A stretch of DNA of 64,000 bases, taken from assembly GCF_000235605.1 (NCBI RefSeq), contig NC_016584.1, forward strand, positions 1,290,001 through 1,354,000, in the 5' to 3' direction. The notes beneath the pieces are model-generated. The model was not told where the DNA came from. It saw only the letters and a program-made list of their open reading frames with translations, and did not search any database. Below, one piece after another: positions 1 to 8,127 of the stretch (its first letter is position 1; every line of letters begins with the position of its first letter). The position numbers and the translations under genes are program-made. Source of the DNA: Desulfosporosinus orientis DSM 765. GTDB lineage: Bacteria; Bacillota; Desulfitobacteriia; Desulfitobacteriales; Desulfitobacteriaceae.

Positions 1-852
1 GATGGGTTTATTAGCTTCGTGGGCCGGTTGTTCGATAAAGACCGCCCAGTTTGGATCCCCCACGGAAGCAAAGGCGCCAATAACGTAGACGCCGGCGTAA
101 TTTTTATATTCACTCCCAGTAGACAAAGTTTCTCCTTCCAAGAAGCTTTGTACGGCAGGATTTTGGAGAATCTCTTCTTGATGTAGCTCCAGACCGGAGT
201 TAGTTTGGCTGATTAGCGTTCCCTTTTGGTCAACTAAAAAGATGTATTCTCCTTCCCCTAGCTGGAAATTGAAATAGCGGCTGATCATTGAATTTAAGTC
301 TATTTTTGCCTGCAGGTAACCCATTCGTCTCCCGCTCAAGGGATCCTCAATAGCCACAGTAAAGTAGATTTCCGGTTGTCCGGCTCTTGAAAAAAAAATC
401 TCGCTCATGGCTGAGGATTCTTCAGAGGAGATGGGATTTTCAAAGGCTGAGGCGGATGAATCCGGAAAGGTTCTGTCCTCGCGATCAATGCGTTCTATAA
501 CCTCAAAATCAATAGCTCTCACTGTAAGCTCTTTTATGGCGGGTTCTTTCTGCAAGAGGGTTTCTAAAATTATCTGACGGGAGGTTTCGTTGTTTCCGAC
601 CAGAGCTCGGGCGGTTGTTGTTTTGGTAAGAGTTAAGCCGTTTTCGGTATTTGCCATGGCATCCCGAATTTCATGGGCCAGGACGGACACCTGGTCAAAG
701 TTTTGTTCATAAATATCTTTCTGTAGATTTTGCCGTACCGATGTAAAACCTAAATACCCCAGGAAAAACAGAGGAAGAATGGACATAGTCACTCCAAACA
801 AGAGAAAATGGACCTTTATACGCATCCACCAGGGAATTGAGTTTTTTTTCAA
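1..852 (-). CDS. membrane sensor protein with dCache domain (C-terminus outside window)
   Basis: Only the first 284 codons lie in the window; the frame is open to base 1 and continues beyond it. A TTG start at 852 is chosen because GGAGG lies 7 bases upstream (860-864). The product begins with a short basic stretch (MKKNSIPWWMRIK), then a hydrophobic segment at about residues 14-36, then a long extracytoplasmic region resembling a double Cache sensor, ending in WAVFIEQPAHEA, a motif common at the end of Cache domains just before the second membrane segment. The output domain (histidine kinase, diguanylate cyclase or chemoreceptor) is not visible. It probably binds a small ligand outside the cell and signals inward. 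It lies 29 bases downstream of a small putative membrane peptide on the same strand. The sensor-fold assignment is fairly sure; the output type is unknown. Confidence 0.75.
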   Translation of the reverse strand, partial: MKKNSIPWWMRIKVHFLLFGVTMSILPLFFLGYLGFTSVRQNLQKDIYEQNFDQVSVLAHEIRDAMANTENGLTLTKTTTARALVGNNETSRQIILETLLQKEPAIKELTVRAIDFEVIERIDREDRTFPDSSASAFENPISSEESSAMSEIFFSRAGQPEIYFTVAIEDPLSGRRMGYLQAKIDLNSMISRYFNFQLGEGEYIFLVDQKGTLISQTNSGLELHQEEILQNPAVQSFLEGETLSTGSEYKNYAGVYVIGAFASVGDPNWAVFIEQPAHEANKPI

Positions 853-881
853 GGTTTGGCCTCCATCCGCTGGTCTGATCA

Positions 882-1007
882 TCACCAGCGAGAAATAATG
901 TCAATAAGTATTAAAAGAATAATTGCAATAAAATAAGTAACTAATACTGGAAAGCAGAAGTCGAGGATTCTGTTGATAATCGGACTTTTGGGGTCCAGGA
1001 TGTTCAA
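882..1007 (-). CDS. putative 41-residue single-span membrane peptide
   Basis: A TTG-initiated frame of 41 codons preceded by AGGAGG with an 8-base spacer (1015-1020). The predicted product starts MNILDPKSPIINRILDF, followed by a nearly continuous hydrophobic stretch (about residues 18-38) and ends ISRW. The frame closes 29 bases before the start of the membrane sensor gene, so both are probably co-transcribed. I do not recognise the family. Coding is supported by the strong ribosome binding site and the clean transmembrane composition. Small membrane peptides next to sensor kinases often modulate them, but that role is only inference here. Confidence 0.45.
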   Translation of the reverse strand: MNILDPKSPIINRILDFCFPVLVTYFIAIILLILIDIISRW

Positions 1008-1113
1008 TTCCAGTCCTCCTCATCACGCAAATTCCTTAGCAAAATGATGAACTTAGCTTCTTCCAGTATATAATATAAACATTCAATGGTCATGTCGAAT
1101 TTTATCCGTTGAC

Positions 1114-1164
1114 ACAAACAACAAGAAGCCTTCCGATATTTGCGGAAGGCTTCTTGTTGTTTGT
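1114..1164 (-). terminator. strong hairpin terminator after first yeiH
   Basis: A perfect 22-bp inverted repeat (1114-1135 with 1143-1164) encloses a 7-base loop. It starts 6 bases beyond the stop codon of the first YeiH-family gene. No long T-run follows on the minus strand, so read it as a terminator or 3'-end stabilising stem. Confidence 0.75.
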
Positions 1165-1169
1165 TAACA

Positions 1170-2519
1170 TTACTTGACCATGGCCCAGTAACCGCCCATG
1201 ACTATTACGGAAAGGATATAACCAAGAGGTACGTTTACTAAGACACCGGTGGTAAAGGCTGCAAAGGGTTTCCAGCCTACAGAGGTAAGTTCTCTGAAGC
1301 GAGTAGTTAAACCGATGGAAAGGAAGGTGAAGATGAAAGCCCAGCCTCTTAACACCTTGATAGGGCCAATAACTTGAGCATTAATGGCTGCTGATGTTGT
1401 AGCATCAACACTGGCAACCAGGAGTGTTATGATAATAGAAGCAACAAAGAATCCTAAAACAAATTTCGGGAACCGAAGCCAGATCTCACCGGCATTGGGT
1501 TTGGTTCCATCGTGTCTTTTTTCCCATTTGGTGATAGAGACTAAAGCCATAACAAAGCACCAGATTCCGACGAACATATCCCGGCCGACAACTTTCATTA
1601 ATGTAAAGGTTTTAATAGCTTGTTCGTTAATGGAAGCAGCTGCGGCCATTCCGGCTGCATCGGCAAATTCAGAGGTTCCAATCCATGCTCCAGCAGGACC
1701 AGGAGCAATGCCTAAGGCTTTAATGAAGATGGGAAGGGCAAAGATCATAACGATAGCCCAGACAATAACTAAGGAAATGGAAATCGATACATGTTGTTTT
1801 TCAGCTTTGACAGAGCCGCCGATGGCAATGGAAGCAGATACACCGCAGATTGATCCGCCTGCTGCCAAGGTAGCAGAGAAACGGTTGTCTAAGCCAAAGA
1901 GACGGGTACCGGCCCAATAAATTGTGAGGTAGGTAGTAACAGCAATAATGGTTGCTTGAAGAAAGGCGACGGGGCCGGATTGCATGATTAAAGTAAAGGG
2001 AAGTGTCGCTCCCATGAGTACGATACCGGTTTTAACAAAGAACTCAGTCCGCAAAGAGGCATCCATAAACTTAGGAAGCTTAACAAAGTTGCCGATAATC
2101 AGTCCGACTGCCAGAGCAAGAAGAGGAGCTTCCAGATTATATTTTTTCATGATATCCCAAGAACCCACGATGGTGACCAGAACACTCATAATATATAAGA
2201 CAGTAAATCCGGGTATAAACTGGCTTAGTTTATGACCGAGGACCTTAACGGCAAAGGAAAACAGAATAAGAAATAGCAGGTACAGACCGATAATTCCACT
2301 GACATGAGTGCTTATATAACTGGTTGCTTTGCCAAATTCCGTGTAACCAGGCACACTAATGGCTACCCACTTCATAAAGCTGCTGCCCGAAGTCCAAAGT
2401 ATGATGGCGGCTATGACTACCCCTAAGCCGAGCCAAACTGCCCAATAGTCTTCTTTTTTCCAAAGATCAGACCAACCGCTGGACGGAGAGGTTGGTTTAC
2501 TTGTTTCAACTTGTGCCAT
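1170..2519 (-). CDS. YeiH-family (UPF0324) putative sulfate/sulfite exporter, copy 1
   Basis: 449-residue polytopic membrane protein of the YeiH/COG2855 family, annotated widely as putative sulfate exporter. After a soluble N-terminus with the sequence DLWKKEDYWAVWLGLG it has about ten or more hydrophobic segments and the glycine-rich stretch AAGGSICGVSASIAIGG characteristic of the family. The start is the second in-frame ATG (2519) because GGAGG is placed 8 bases upstream of it, inside a spurious longer frame. Copy 2 at 3266-4618 is a clear paralogue over its whole length. Upstream lie a -24/-12 promoter (2650-2668) and a palindromic site (2744-2776), so it is probably sigma-54 controlled. 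The substrate is not shown by sequence; sulfite, sulfate or organosulfonates are family-based guesses. Confidence 0.85.
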   Translation of the reverse strand: MAQVETSKPTSPSSGWSDLWKKEDYWAVWLGLGVVIAAIILWTSGSSFMKWVAISVPGYTEFGKATSYISTHVSGIIGLYLLFLILFSFAVKVLGHKLSQFIPGFTVLYIMSVLVTIVGSWDIMKKYNLEAPLLALAVGLIIGNFVKLPKFMDASLRTEFFVKTGIVLMGATLPFTLIMQSGPVAFLQATIIAVTTYLTIYWAGTRLFGLDNRFSATLAAGGSICGVSASIAIGGSVKAEKQHVSISISLVIVWAIVMIFALPIFIKALGIAPGPAGAWIGTSEFADAAGMAAAASINEQAIKTFTLMKVVGRDMFVGIWCFVMALVSITKWEKRHDGTKPNAGEIWLRFPKFVLGFFVASIIITLLVASVDATTSAAINAQVIGPIKVLRGWAFIFTFLSIGLTTRFRELTSVGWKPFAAFTTGVLVNVPLGYILSVIVMGGYWAMVK

Positions 2520-2649
2520 ATTGATAACCTCCATAAGTAGTTTTAAGCGATTCTGCCAAAGATTGGGTTCAACTTGATGAATTAAACATGCGTTTCATCT
2601 CCTTTGCTGAGTATTTCAGTCTATTATTAGAATTCTTAAATTGATTTAT

Positions 2650-2668
2650 AAGCAATAACTATGCCAAA
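2650..2668 (-). promoter_or_regulatory. sigma-54 (-24/-12) promoter of first yeiH
   Basis: On the minus strand TTTGGCATAGTTATTGCTT has the invariant GG and GC exactly 10 bases apart, matching the sigma-54 consensus TTGGCA-N6-TTGCT. Transcription would start near 2641, about 120 bases before the yeiH start at 2519. A sigma-54 promoter requires an AAA+ activator. Confidence 0.75.
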
Positions 2669-2743
2669 GGTTTGTTCTTGTGAGTACTAGTGTAAATAGA
2701 GGCTTTATGGCTTATTAGGGGGGCCTGAGACTTTCCAATAAGT

Positions 2744-2788
2744 CATGACAATTTGTCACTGTGCCAAATTGTCATGCCAAAATGTCAT
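2744..2788. promoter_or_regulatory. palindromic upstream activator site
   Basis: CATGACAATTTG (2744-2755) is repeated inverted at 2765-2776 (CAAATTGTCATG), 12 of 12 bases matching across a 9-base spacer. Within it TGACAATTTGTCA is itself a 13-base palindrome, and a third half-like element ends at 2788 (CCAAAATGTCAT). It lies about 80 bases upstream of the -24 element of the first yeiH, the usual place for a sigma-54 enhancer. The cognate regulator is not identifiable in this window. Confidence 0.6.
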
Positions 2789-2836
2789 AAAAAAACCAAG
2801 GGTCCTCCACTGGTATGAAGTGGAAGGACCCTTGGT
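2788..2836 (-). terminator. intrinsic terminator of yeiH2-unknown operon
   Basis: Hairpin with arms 2796-2811 and 2819-2835 (one bulged base) just after the stop of the 121-aa gene; on the minus strand it is followed by a run of seven or eight T. Confidence 0.85.
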
Positions 2837-2854
2837 ACACAAATGCAAAAGAAT

Positions 2855-3220
2855 CTAAAGGACTCCCCATTTACGGGTATATTCAACTTTTAGAACGAAT
2901 TCGTTGTCGGTAAATCCATGGTCTTTTAGGAGCTTGATCGCATGGTTGAAATCGTAGGTTTCTGTTTCCATAAGAATATAATCCTTTTTACCCGTCATTG
3001 CCCAATCATCATGGGCTTCAGTCAGCAAATCCATCATTACTGCGATTCGCTCTAATCTCGAAGACAAGAATTCCTTTAGATTGCGGACAGCTTGAGGGCT
3101 TATCTTCTTAACTTTTAGAATGGTTTCAAAAGGGGAGACTTCTCCAGGCTCCCAAGTTTTCTCATAAAAATAGAAAAAAAATCGAGCTCTTTGTACACAA
3201 GTTTCATTATCCGGGTGCAT
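2855..3220 (-). CDS. small cytoplasmic protein of unknown function
   Basis: 121 residues, no family recognised. AAGGAG lies 9 bases before the ATG. The protein has no membrane segment or signal peptide; it is charged, probably mostly helical, with one cysteine near the N-terminus and the C-terminal sequence VEYTRKWGVL. It follows the second YeiH gene by 45 bases on the same strand and precedes a strong terminator, so the two form one operon. A soluble accessory of the transporter is a guess from position only. Confidence 0.7.
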   Translation of the reverse strand: MHPDNETCVQRARFFFYFYEKTWEPGEVSPFETILKVKKISPQAVRNLKEFLSSRLERIAVMMDLLTEAHDDWAMTGKKDYILMETETYDFNHAIKLLKDHGFTDNEFVLKVEYTRKWGVL

Positions 3221-3265
3221 ACTTTTTTTCTCCTTACATCATAAACTAGCCTCAAGATTTAAAGC

Positions 3266-4618
3266 TTACTTGATAGTTGTCCAATAGTTGCCCATAATTA
3301 CCACAGACAATAGGTAACCAAGAGGAATATTGACCAGAACTCCGGCAGTAAAAGCAGCAAAAGGTTTCCAACCAACTGAAGCAAGTTCTTTTAAGCGGCT
3401 GGATAGACCAATTGAAAGAAAGGTAAGAATAAAGGCCCAGTTCCTTAATTCAATAATTGGGTTAATGATATTAATGTCAATAGCTTTAGAGGTGACGGTA
3501 TTTGCTGAGGCTGCTAAAAAAGTAATAATTATAGAGGCTATAATAAACCCTAAAACAAATTTTGGAAAGCGAAACCAAATATCCAGGGCATTAGGGTTAG
3601 TGCCGGAATATCGTTTTTCCCAGCGGGTAATAGATGTAAGAGCCATGATAAAGCACCAGATTCCAATGAACATGTCCCTGCCGACGACCTTCATAAGAGT
3701 AAAGGTTTTAATGGCTTGTTCATTAATAGCAGCTGCCGCAGCCATTCCCGGAGCATCTGCAAATTCAGCTGTACCAATCCATGCCCCCGCCGGCCCGGGA
3801 AGTATGTTTAAGGCCTTAATTGCAAAAGGAAGAACGAAAATCATAATTATGGAACAAAGAATAACCAGGGAGATGGCAATAGACACATGCTGCTTTTCAG
3901 CTTTAACGGTACCGCCGATGGCGATGGATGCCGAGACCCCGCAGATGGAACCTCCGGCAGCCAATGTTGCTGCGAACCGCTTATCCAGAGCAAAAACCCG
4001 CGTGCCCGTCCAATAAATAGTGAGAAAGGTTGCTACAGCGATAATGGTTGCTTGGGCGAAGGCCGTGGAACCGGCTTGGACAATTAGCGTAAAAGGTAAA
4101 GAAGCACCCATTAAAACAATGCCAAACTTTACATAAAATTGAGTTTGCAGTGCCGTACTCAGCCAATAGGGAATTCTTAAAAAGTTGCTGATTAACAGTC
4201 CTACTAAGAGAGCCAGAAGTGGGGTCTCAACATTATAGCGTTTCATAACATCCCAAGAACCCAAAATTGAAACCAGGATGCTTAACAAAAACAGGAACGT
4301 AAACCCTGCTACAAAGCGTTTGACTTCTCCGGTGAGGGCTTTAATAGCTATTGAACATAAAACCAGCAGAAATAGATAGAGTGCTGAGAGAGTGTTTTTA
4401 TGATCGTAAATAAAATTAACAGCTGTTCGATAATCGCTATAATTCGGTATCTTTAGTACAATCCAATTCATGAAAGTATTGCCGGTACTCCAAAACAAGA
4501 TAGCCAGCAGTACAATCGTTAAACCCAGCCACATCGCCCAATAATCTTCTTGTTTCCAGAGCTCGGACCAGCCCCCCGAAGGAGTGGTGGATTTTTTTGC
4601 TGTGGATACATAGCCCAA
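3266..4618 (-). CDS. YeiH-family (UPF0324) putative sulfate/sulfite exporter, copy 2
   Basis: 450-residue paralogue of the gene at 1170-2519, sharing layout and long identical blocks such as AAGGSICGVSASIAIGG and INEQAIKTFTLMKVVGRDMF. A TTG start at 4618 is used: GGAGAGGGG lies 7 bases upstream and no in-frame ATG is nearby. Around ten hydrophobic segments are visible after a short soluble start. The two copies flank the 121-aa gene and lie next to a divergent DsrE-like gene, a context of sulfur-compound handling. Unlike copy 1 I see no -24/-12 promoter in the 360 bases upstream, so the two copies are probably expressed under different conditions. Substrate unknown. Confidence 0.85.
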   Translation of the reverse strand: MGYVSTAKKSTTPSGGWSELWKQEDYWAMWLGLTIVLLAILFWSTGNTFMNWIVLKIPNYSDYRTAVNFIYDHKNTLSALYLFLLVLCSIAIKALTGEVKRFVAGFTFLFLLSILVSILGSWDVMKRYNVETPLLALLVGLLISNFLRIPYWLSTALQTQFYVKFGIVLMGASLPFTLIVQAGSTAFAQATIIAVATFLTIYWTGTRVFALDKRFAATLAAGGSICGVSASIAIGGTVKAEKQHVSIAISLVILCSIIMIFVLPFAIKALNILPGPAGAWIGTAEFADAPGMAAAAAINEQAIKTFTLMKVVGRDMFIGIWCFIMALTSITRWEKRYSGTNPNALDIWFRFPKFVLGFIIASIIITFLAASANTVTSKAIDINIINPIIELRNWAFILTFLSIGLSSRLKELASVGWKPFAAFTAGVLVNIPLGYLLSVVIMGNYWTTIK

Positions 4619-4980
4619 TGGTTTACCCCTCTCCTTTTCAAGCCTCCTATTTAACTATTGTCACAGAAACATTATATGCCATATGCAAGGCTTGTTATAG
4701 GATAACTTTTATTGTATTTTCATTTTTTGTTCTAGATAACATTTCAGTATCCTGTTCTGGGTTTTGCCGGATTTATCCCATTTCGATTGATATATTGGCA
4801 TTATATATGATAGCTTGCTCAGGATAAAGATATTTCTAGTTTTTAAATCAAAAATCTTCTTCAATCTATTGATAAAAATAATTTTTTACTATGTAAAGGA
4901 AAGTGACAATTTATGGAGAAGAAACTATAATAAAAGTTTTGGGCATATGCTCAATCCGTTTATGATTTGAGGAGGGAATT
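4619..4980. other. divergent intergenic region between yeiH copy 2 and dsrE-like gene
   Basis: 362 bases, A+T rich, without a supported gene. A TGACAATTT half-site (about 4904-4912) resembles the palindromic site upstream of the first yeiH. Widely separated 7-base arms TATCCTG (4748-4754) and CAGGATA (4820-4826) are noted but unconvincing. No clear promoter consensus was found. Confidence 0.5.
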
Positions 4981-5340
4981 ATGGTGGAAAAATTCTTATT
5001 TGTATTCAGCCGCGGACTTGAGGATCCGGTTCGGGCAACCCGGGGATTTCAACTTGCGAAGGTGGCCAAAGAAAAAGGTCATGAGGTTAGTATTTTCTTA
5101 GTGGATGATGCAGTTGTTTATGGGGTTTTAGGGCTGGCCGATAATGTCAAAGCCCCTACGGGAGATGATGCTAAATCCTATATTGATTATTTAGTTGGGC
5201 AGAAAGTGCCGTTTTATATTTGTACCCCTTGCGCCCGTTACAGGATGTTTGGGGAAGATGAGTTTATTGAAGGGGCCAAATTATCCACAGCGGGACACCT
5301 TATTGATTTAGCAGCGGAAGCCAAAGTCTTTACGTTCTAA
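4981..5340 (+). CDS. DsrE-like sulfur relay protein
   Basis: 119 residues, a complete single-domain DsrE/DsrF-fold protein. It begins VEKFLFVFSRGLEDPVRATRGFQLA, the usual beta-strand then helix of the fold, and has a CTPC pair (CTPCARYRMFGED) in the position where family members carry the active-site cysteine. Family members bind and pass persulfide sulfur in the cytoplasm. GAGGAGGGAATT precedes the ATG. The gene is monocistronic, ending at a terminator, and lies divergently to the YeiH pair, consistent with sulfur-oxyanion or sulfide metabolism. Family placement is sure; the partner protein is unknown. Confidence 0.8.
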   Translation: MVEKFLFVFSRGLEDPVRATRGFQLAKVAKEKGHEVSIFLVDDAVVYGVLGLADNVKAPTGDDAKSYIDYLVGQKVPFYICTPCARYRMFGEDEFIEGAKLSTAGHLIDLAAEAKVFTF

Positions 5341-5366
5341 GGTTTACATTTTAACTTGCAGATGGA

Positions 5367-5412
5367 AGAAACCCGCATTAACCAAAGCTGTTTAATCGGG
5401 TTTCTTTCTTTT
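5367..5412 (+). terminator. terminator of dsrE-like gene
   Basis: AGAAACCCG (5367-5375) pairs with CGGGTTTCT (5397-5405), with further pairing inside the loop, followed by a T-rich tract. Confidence 0.8.
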
Positions 5413-5462
5413 TCTTTATTGCTTATATTAAAGAGTTTTAATTAAGATTTAACACTATTTTC

Positions 5463-5494
5463 ACTAATTGTTCACCAAAAAGGAAACAATTAGT
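5463..5494. promoter_or_regulatory. inverted repeat upstream of Ter-type operon
   Basis: ACTAATTGTT (5463-5472) and AACAATTAGT (5485-5494) form a perfect 10-bp inverted repeat with a 12-base spacer, about 75 bases before the first gene of the operon. Operator or leader hairpin; no regulator can be named. Confidence 0.4.
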
Positions 5495-5553
5495 AGTAAA
5501 CTTAAGTTATGGATAAGCTGTTAACCCTATTGAAGGAAGGAGGAAGTACAGCT

Positions 5554-5574
5554 TTGGCTGGTACGATTAAGTGA
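5554..5574 (+). CDS. possible six-codon leader peptide coupled to the lyase start
   Basis: TTG at 5554, with AAGGAGG 10 bases upstream (5537-5543), opens a six-codon frame (MAGTIK) whose TGA stop overlaps the GTG start of the next gene (GTGA at 5571-5574). The following gene has no ribosome binding site of its own at normal spacing, so it may be translated by coupling from this leader. Confidence 0.35.
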   Translation: MAGTIK

Positions 5575-6764
5575 GACATTTTAATTATTTGACGAAAGAG
5601 GGTATGGATACCACTTTCTTTAAAGCCCCCGAGTTTTTTGATAAAGATACCCCTAGAGAAGTACTTGCCCATGCCTTAGGTGCTATGCTCTATATGCCGG
5701 GAACAAGAGAAACCATTGCCCAGGATATCATTTCCAAGAAGTACTGGGGATTAGCCTCAACAGTGTTTTGTCTGGAAGATTCTATTGGAGATAAGGAAGT
5801 CCCTTGGGCCGAGGAGAATCTTACTAAGCAAGTTAAAGAAATAGACAGGGCGTTAAATAACCAGGAGCTTGAGTCGGCTGATCTGCCGCTAATTTTCATT
5901 AGAGTTCGCGCACCCGAACAGATTATAAGGCTGATTGAGAGAATGGGTGACAGCTCCAGGATAATTACAGGGTTTGTCTTTCCGAAATTTACTTCGGAAA
6001 GTTATGCATATTTTGAGGCTATTAAGAGTCTTAATGGATTGAGTGGCTTTTTTTACGGAATGCCTATTATCGAAAGTTCTCAGACAATTTACCGGGAATC
6101 CCGCATCCACGAATTAATGGGAATTAAGCACCTCTTAGACAGGTATCATAATTTAGTCTTAAATGTTCGTATTGGAGCCACGGACTTTTCCGGTTATTAT
6201 GGAATTCGCCGCGGCCCTGATGTGACGATTTATGATATAACCGTCATTCGCGATTGCATTGCCGATATCATTAATATTTTCGGGCGAATTGAGAACGACT
6301 ACGTCGTTTCCGGTCCTGTTTGGGAGTACTTCTCAAACGGGGGAAGAGTCCTAAAACCTCAGCTTCGCAAAAGTCCTTTTGAACAATTTCATGATATCCA
6401 CGGCCATAATCGAACGAAGATAAGAAGCCAGCTTTTAAATAAATACATCGATGGTCTCATCCGGGAAGTCATTCTCGACAAGGAAAATGGTATTTTTGGC
6501 AAAACCATTATCCATCCCAGTCATATCATACCTGTTCAAGCCCTTTATATTGTCGGTCATGAAGAGTATTTGGATGCCTTGAGTATCATAGAAAACAGCA
6601 ATGGCTTGCAAGGGGTTACGAGAAGCCATTATACTAATAAAATGAATGAGATTAAGCCGCATTATCAATGGGCACAAAAAATCTTGTTGAGAGCAAGAAA
6701 TTATGGAGTGTTTCATGAACAACACAATTTCATCAGTTTGCTTACCGAAGACTTATACTTATGA
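5571..6764 (+). CDS. HpcH/HpaI aldolase / CitE-like lyase of Ter stress locus
   Basis: 397 residues. A TIM-barrel lyase of the HpcH/CitE superfamily is suggested by the ordered motifs FCLEDSIGD, LIFIRVRAPEQ, GFVFPKF, MPIIESSQ and RIGATDFSGYYG. Members with this architecture sit in tellurite-resistance-like (Ter) operons together with phosphoribosyltransferase, StiP/Pelota and HAD genes, where comparative work proposed synthesis of a nucleoside-like metabolite. The start is GTG 5571, giving the N-terminus MRHFNYL that I expect for the family; it lacks a well-spaced ribosome binding site (see leader peptide). It overlaps the next gene by 50 bases, implying translational coupling. Substrate unknown. 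Confidence 0.8.
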   Translation: MRHFNYLTKEGMDTTFFKAPEFFDKDTPREVLAHALGAMLYMPGTRETIAQDIISKKYWGLASTVFCLEDSIGDKEVPWAEENLTKQVKEIDRALNNQELESADLPLIFIRVRAPEQIIRLIERMGDSSRIITGFVFPKFTSESYAYFEAIKSLNGLSGFFYGMPIIESSQTIYRESRIHELMGIKHLLDRYHNLVLNVRIGATDFSGYYGIRRGPDVTIYDITVIRDCIADIINIFGRIENDYVVSGPVWEYFSNGGRVLKPQLRKSPFEQFHDIHGHNRTKIRSQLLNKYIDGLIREVILDKENGIFGKTIIHPSHIIPVQALYIVGHEEYLDALSIIENSNGLQGVTRSHYTNKMNEIKPHYQWAQKILLRARNYGVFHEQHNFISLLTEDLYL

Positions 6765-8121
6765 CGTTGAAGGTCAAAGGGTGTTGGTGGCTCTGACAGG
6801 CAATCCCTTTAATTACGACCCTCAGACTCTTTATTCGTTAGCTGCCAGGAGGAATAAGAAACGCGGTTTTTTGTTTGTCAGCAAGGTTTTGGGCAAACAT
6901 GTACCGGTTAACCCCTATGTCCCTTTGCTGGCAGGGATAAATTTAGGAGCACATTTTATCGAGAAAATCCATGGGGTACATCAAGTCGATGTTCAGGCCG
7001 TTGTTGAGGCAGTTAAGAAGAATGAACAGACTAAAGAAGTCTATGCCAGGGTCATTTCTCAGCCACGCTTTGTTTTGCCCCGGGAAACATTATTTATTGG
7101 CTTCGCCGAAACGGCAACCGGGTTGGGACATGCTGTATTCAGTCTGTTTGATAATGCTCATTACCTGCATACGACCCGTGACAAGATCCCTATGCTGCAG
7201 CCAGCTCTTGATTTTAATGAGGTTCATTCTCATGCAGTCAATCATTTGTGCTACCCAGAGAATCCGGAACTACTGAAAACCTCAAAAACCGTTGTACTCA
7301 TAGATGACGAGATAACAACTGGTAATACGGCTCTCAATATTATTAGAGCTATTCATGAACAATATGCCATCAAGGATTATGTCGTCTTATCCCTTTTAGA
7401 TTGGAGAACCAAAGATAACCGGGGGAATTTCAGGAAAATGGAGGAACTTCTTTGCCTTAAGATTAGGACTCTTTCTCTTTTAGAAGGAGAGATTGATGTC
7501 AGCGGTTCCTCCTATCATGAACAATCCCCGCAAAACCTGACAACTGATACGGAGAATAGGGAGAGTTTCCAGGTTATAGTTGAAGAGCAATTGCTAAATT
7601 TGCAAGAGGTTGTGTCAGTTTTTTCCGTGGATGTAAATGGACAGGAAAGTGCTTCACCCTATTTAAAAGTGACGGGAAGATTTGGGCTGTCCAGCCGGGA
7701 AGATCAAGATACGCTGCCTTTAGCCAGAGAAATCGGAGAAAATCTGAAACCCCATAGAGCCGGCGGCAAAACTCTTTGCCTGGGGACCGGTGAGTTCATG
7801 TATTTCCCCATGCTGATTTCCGCCTTTATGGGAGAGGGGATAAGCTATCATGCGACGACGAGAAGCCCAATCTATCCTTTCCCTAAACCAGGTTATGGGA
7901 TTCAAAATGCCTTTACTTTTCCTTGTCCTGATGATGAGGGTATTTCTTATTATGTCTATAACATTCCTCTTAACTACTATGATGAACTGTATGTGTTTCT
8001 GGAAAGGGAAGTTTCTCTTGAAAGGCTGCAGCCAATGTTAAGAGTGTTTTCCCAACTGGGTATTCCCCGTTTAAGCTTAGTAATAGCTTCTCCCGTATCC
8101 CGGAAGACAGAAAAGAGGTGA
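6715..8121 (+). CDS. phosphoribosyltransferase-TRSP domain protein of Ter locus
   Basis: 468 residues from ATG 6715, preferred over ATG 6703 because GGAG lies 6 bases upstream. The PRPP-binding loop VVLIDDEITTGNTALN at about residues 190-205 identifies a phosphoribosyltransferase. The C-terminal half carries GTGEFMYFPMLIS and matches the TRSP domain that accompanies these enzymes in Ter operons as far as I recall. It overlaps the lyase gene and is followed after 6 bases by the StiP gene. Proposed role is transfer to or from a ribose phosphate in the synthesis of an unknown metabolite; the reaction has not to my knowledge been shown. Confidence 0.8.
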   Translation: MNNTISSVCLPKTYTYDVEGQRVLVALTGNPFNYDPQTLYSLAARRNKKRGFLFVSKVLGKHVPVNPYVPLLAGINLGAHFIEKIHGVHQVDVQAVVEAVKKNEQTKEVYARVISQPRFVLPRETLFIGFAETATGLGHAVFSLFDNAHYLHTTRDKIPMLQPALDFNEVHSHAVNHLCYPENPELLKTSKTVVLIDDEITTGNTALNIIRAIHEQYAIKDYVVLSLLDWRTKDNRGNFRKMEELLCLKIRTLSLLEGEIDVSGSSYHEQSPQNLTTDTENRESFQVIVEEQLLNLQEVVSVFSVDVNGQESASPYLKVTGRFGLSSREDQDTLPLAREIGENLKPHRAGGKTLCLGTGEFMYFPMLISAFMGEGISYHATTRSPIYPFPKPGYGIQNAFTFPCPDDEGISYYVYNIPLNYYDELYVFLEREVSLERLQPMLRVFSQLGIPRLSLVIASPVSRKTEKR

Positions 8122-8127
8122 CCGCAG

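Larger units (their letters stand above)
2520..2854. other. regulatory intergenic region upstream of first yeiH
   Basis: No convincing gene. It holds the minus-strand sigma-54 promoter, a 33-bp perfect inverted repeat, a third half-site, and the terminator of the upstream minus-strand operon, each listed separately. Confidence 0.7.

Noticed and set aside
707-904. 65-codon minus-strand frame starting at 904
   Set aside because: It overlaps the membrane sensor in another phase; the sensor frame continues for 284 codons with domain similarity and a better start signal.
1384-4087. Long open frames on the plus strand across both yeiH genes
   Set aside because: They are antisense to well-supported membrane protein genes, have no ribosome binding sites and encode low-complexity sequence caused by the codon bias of the genes beneath.
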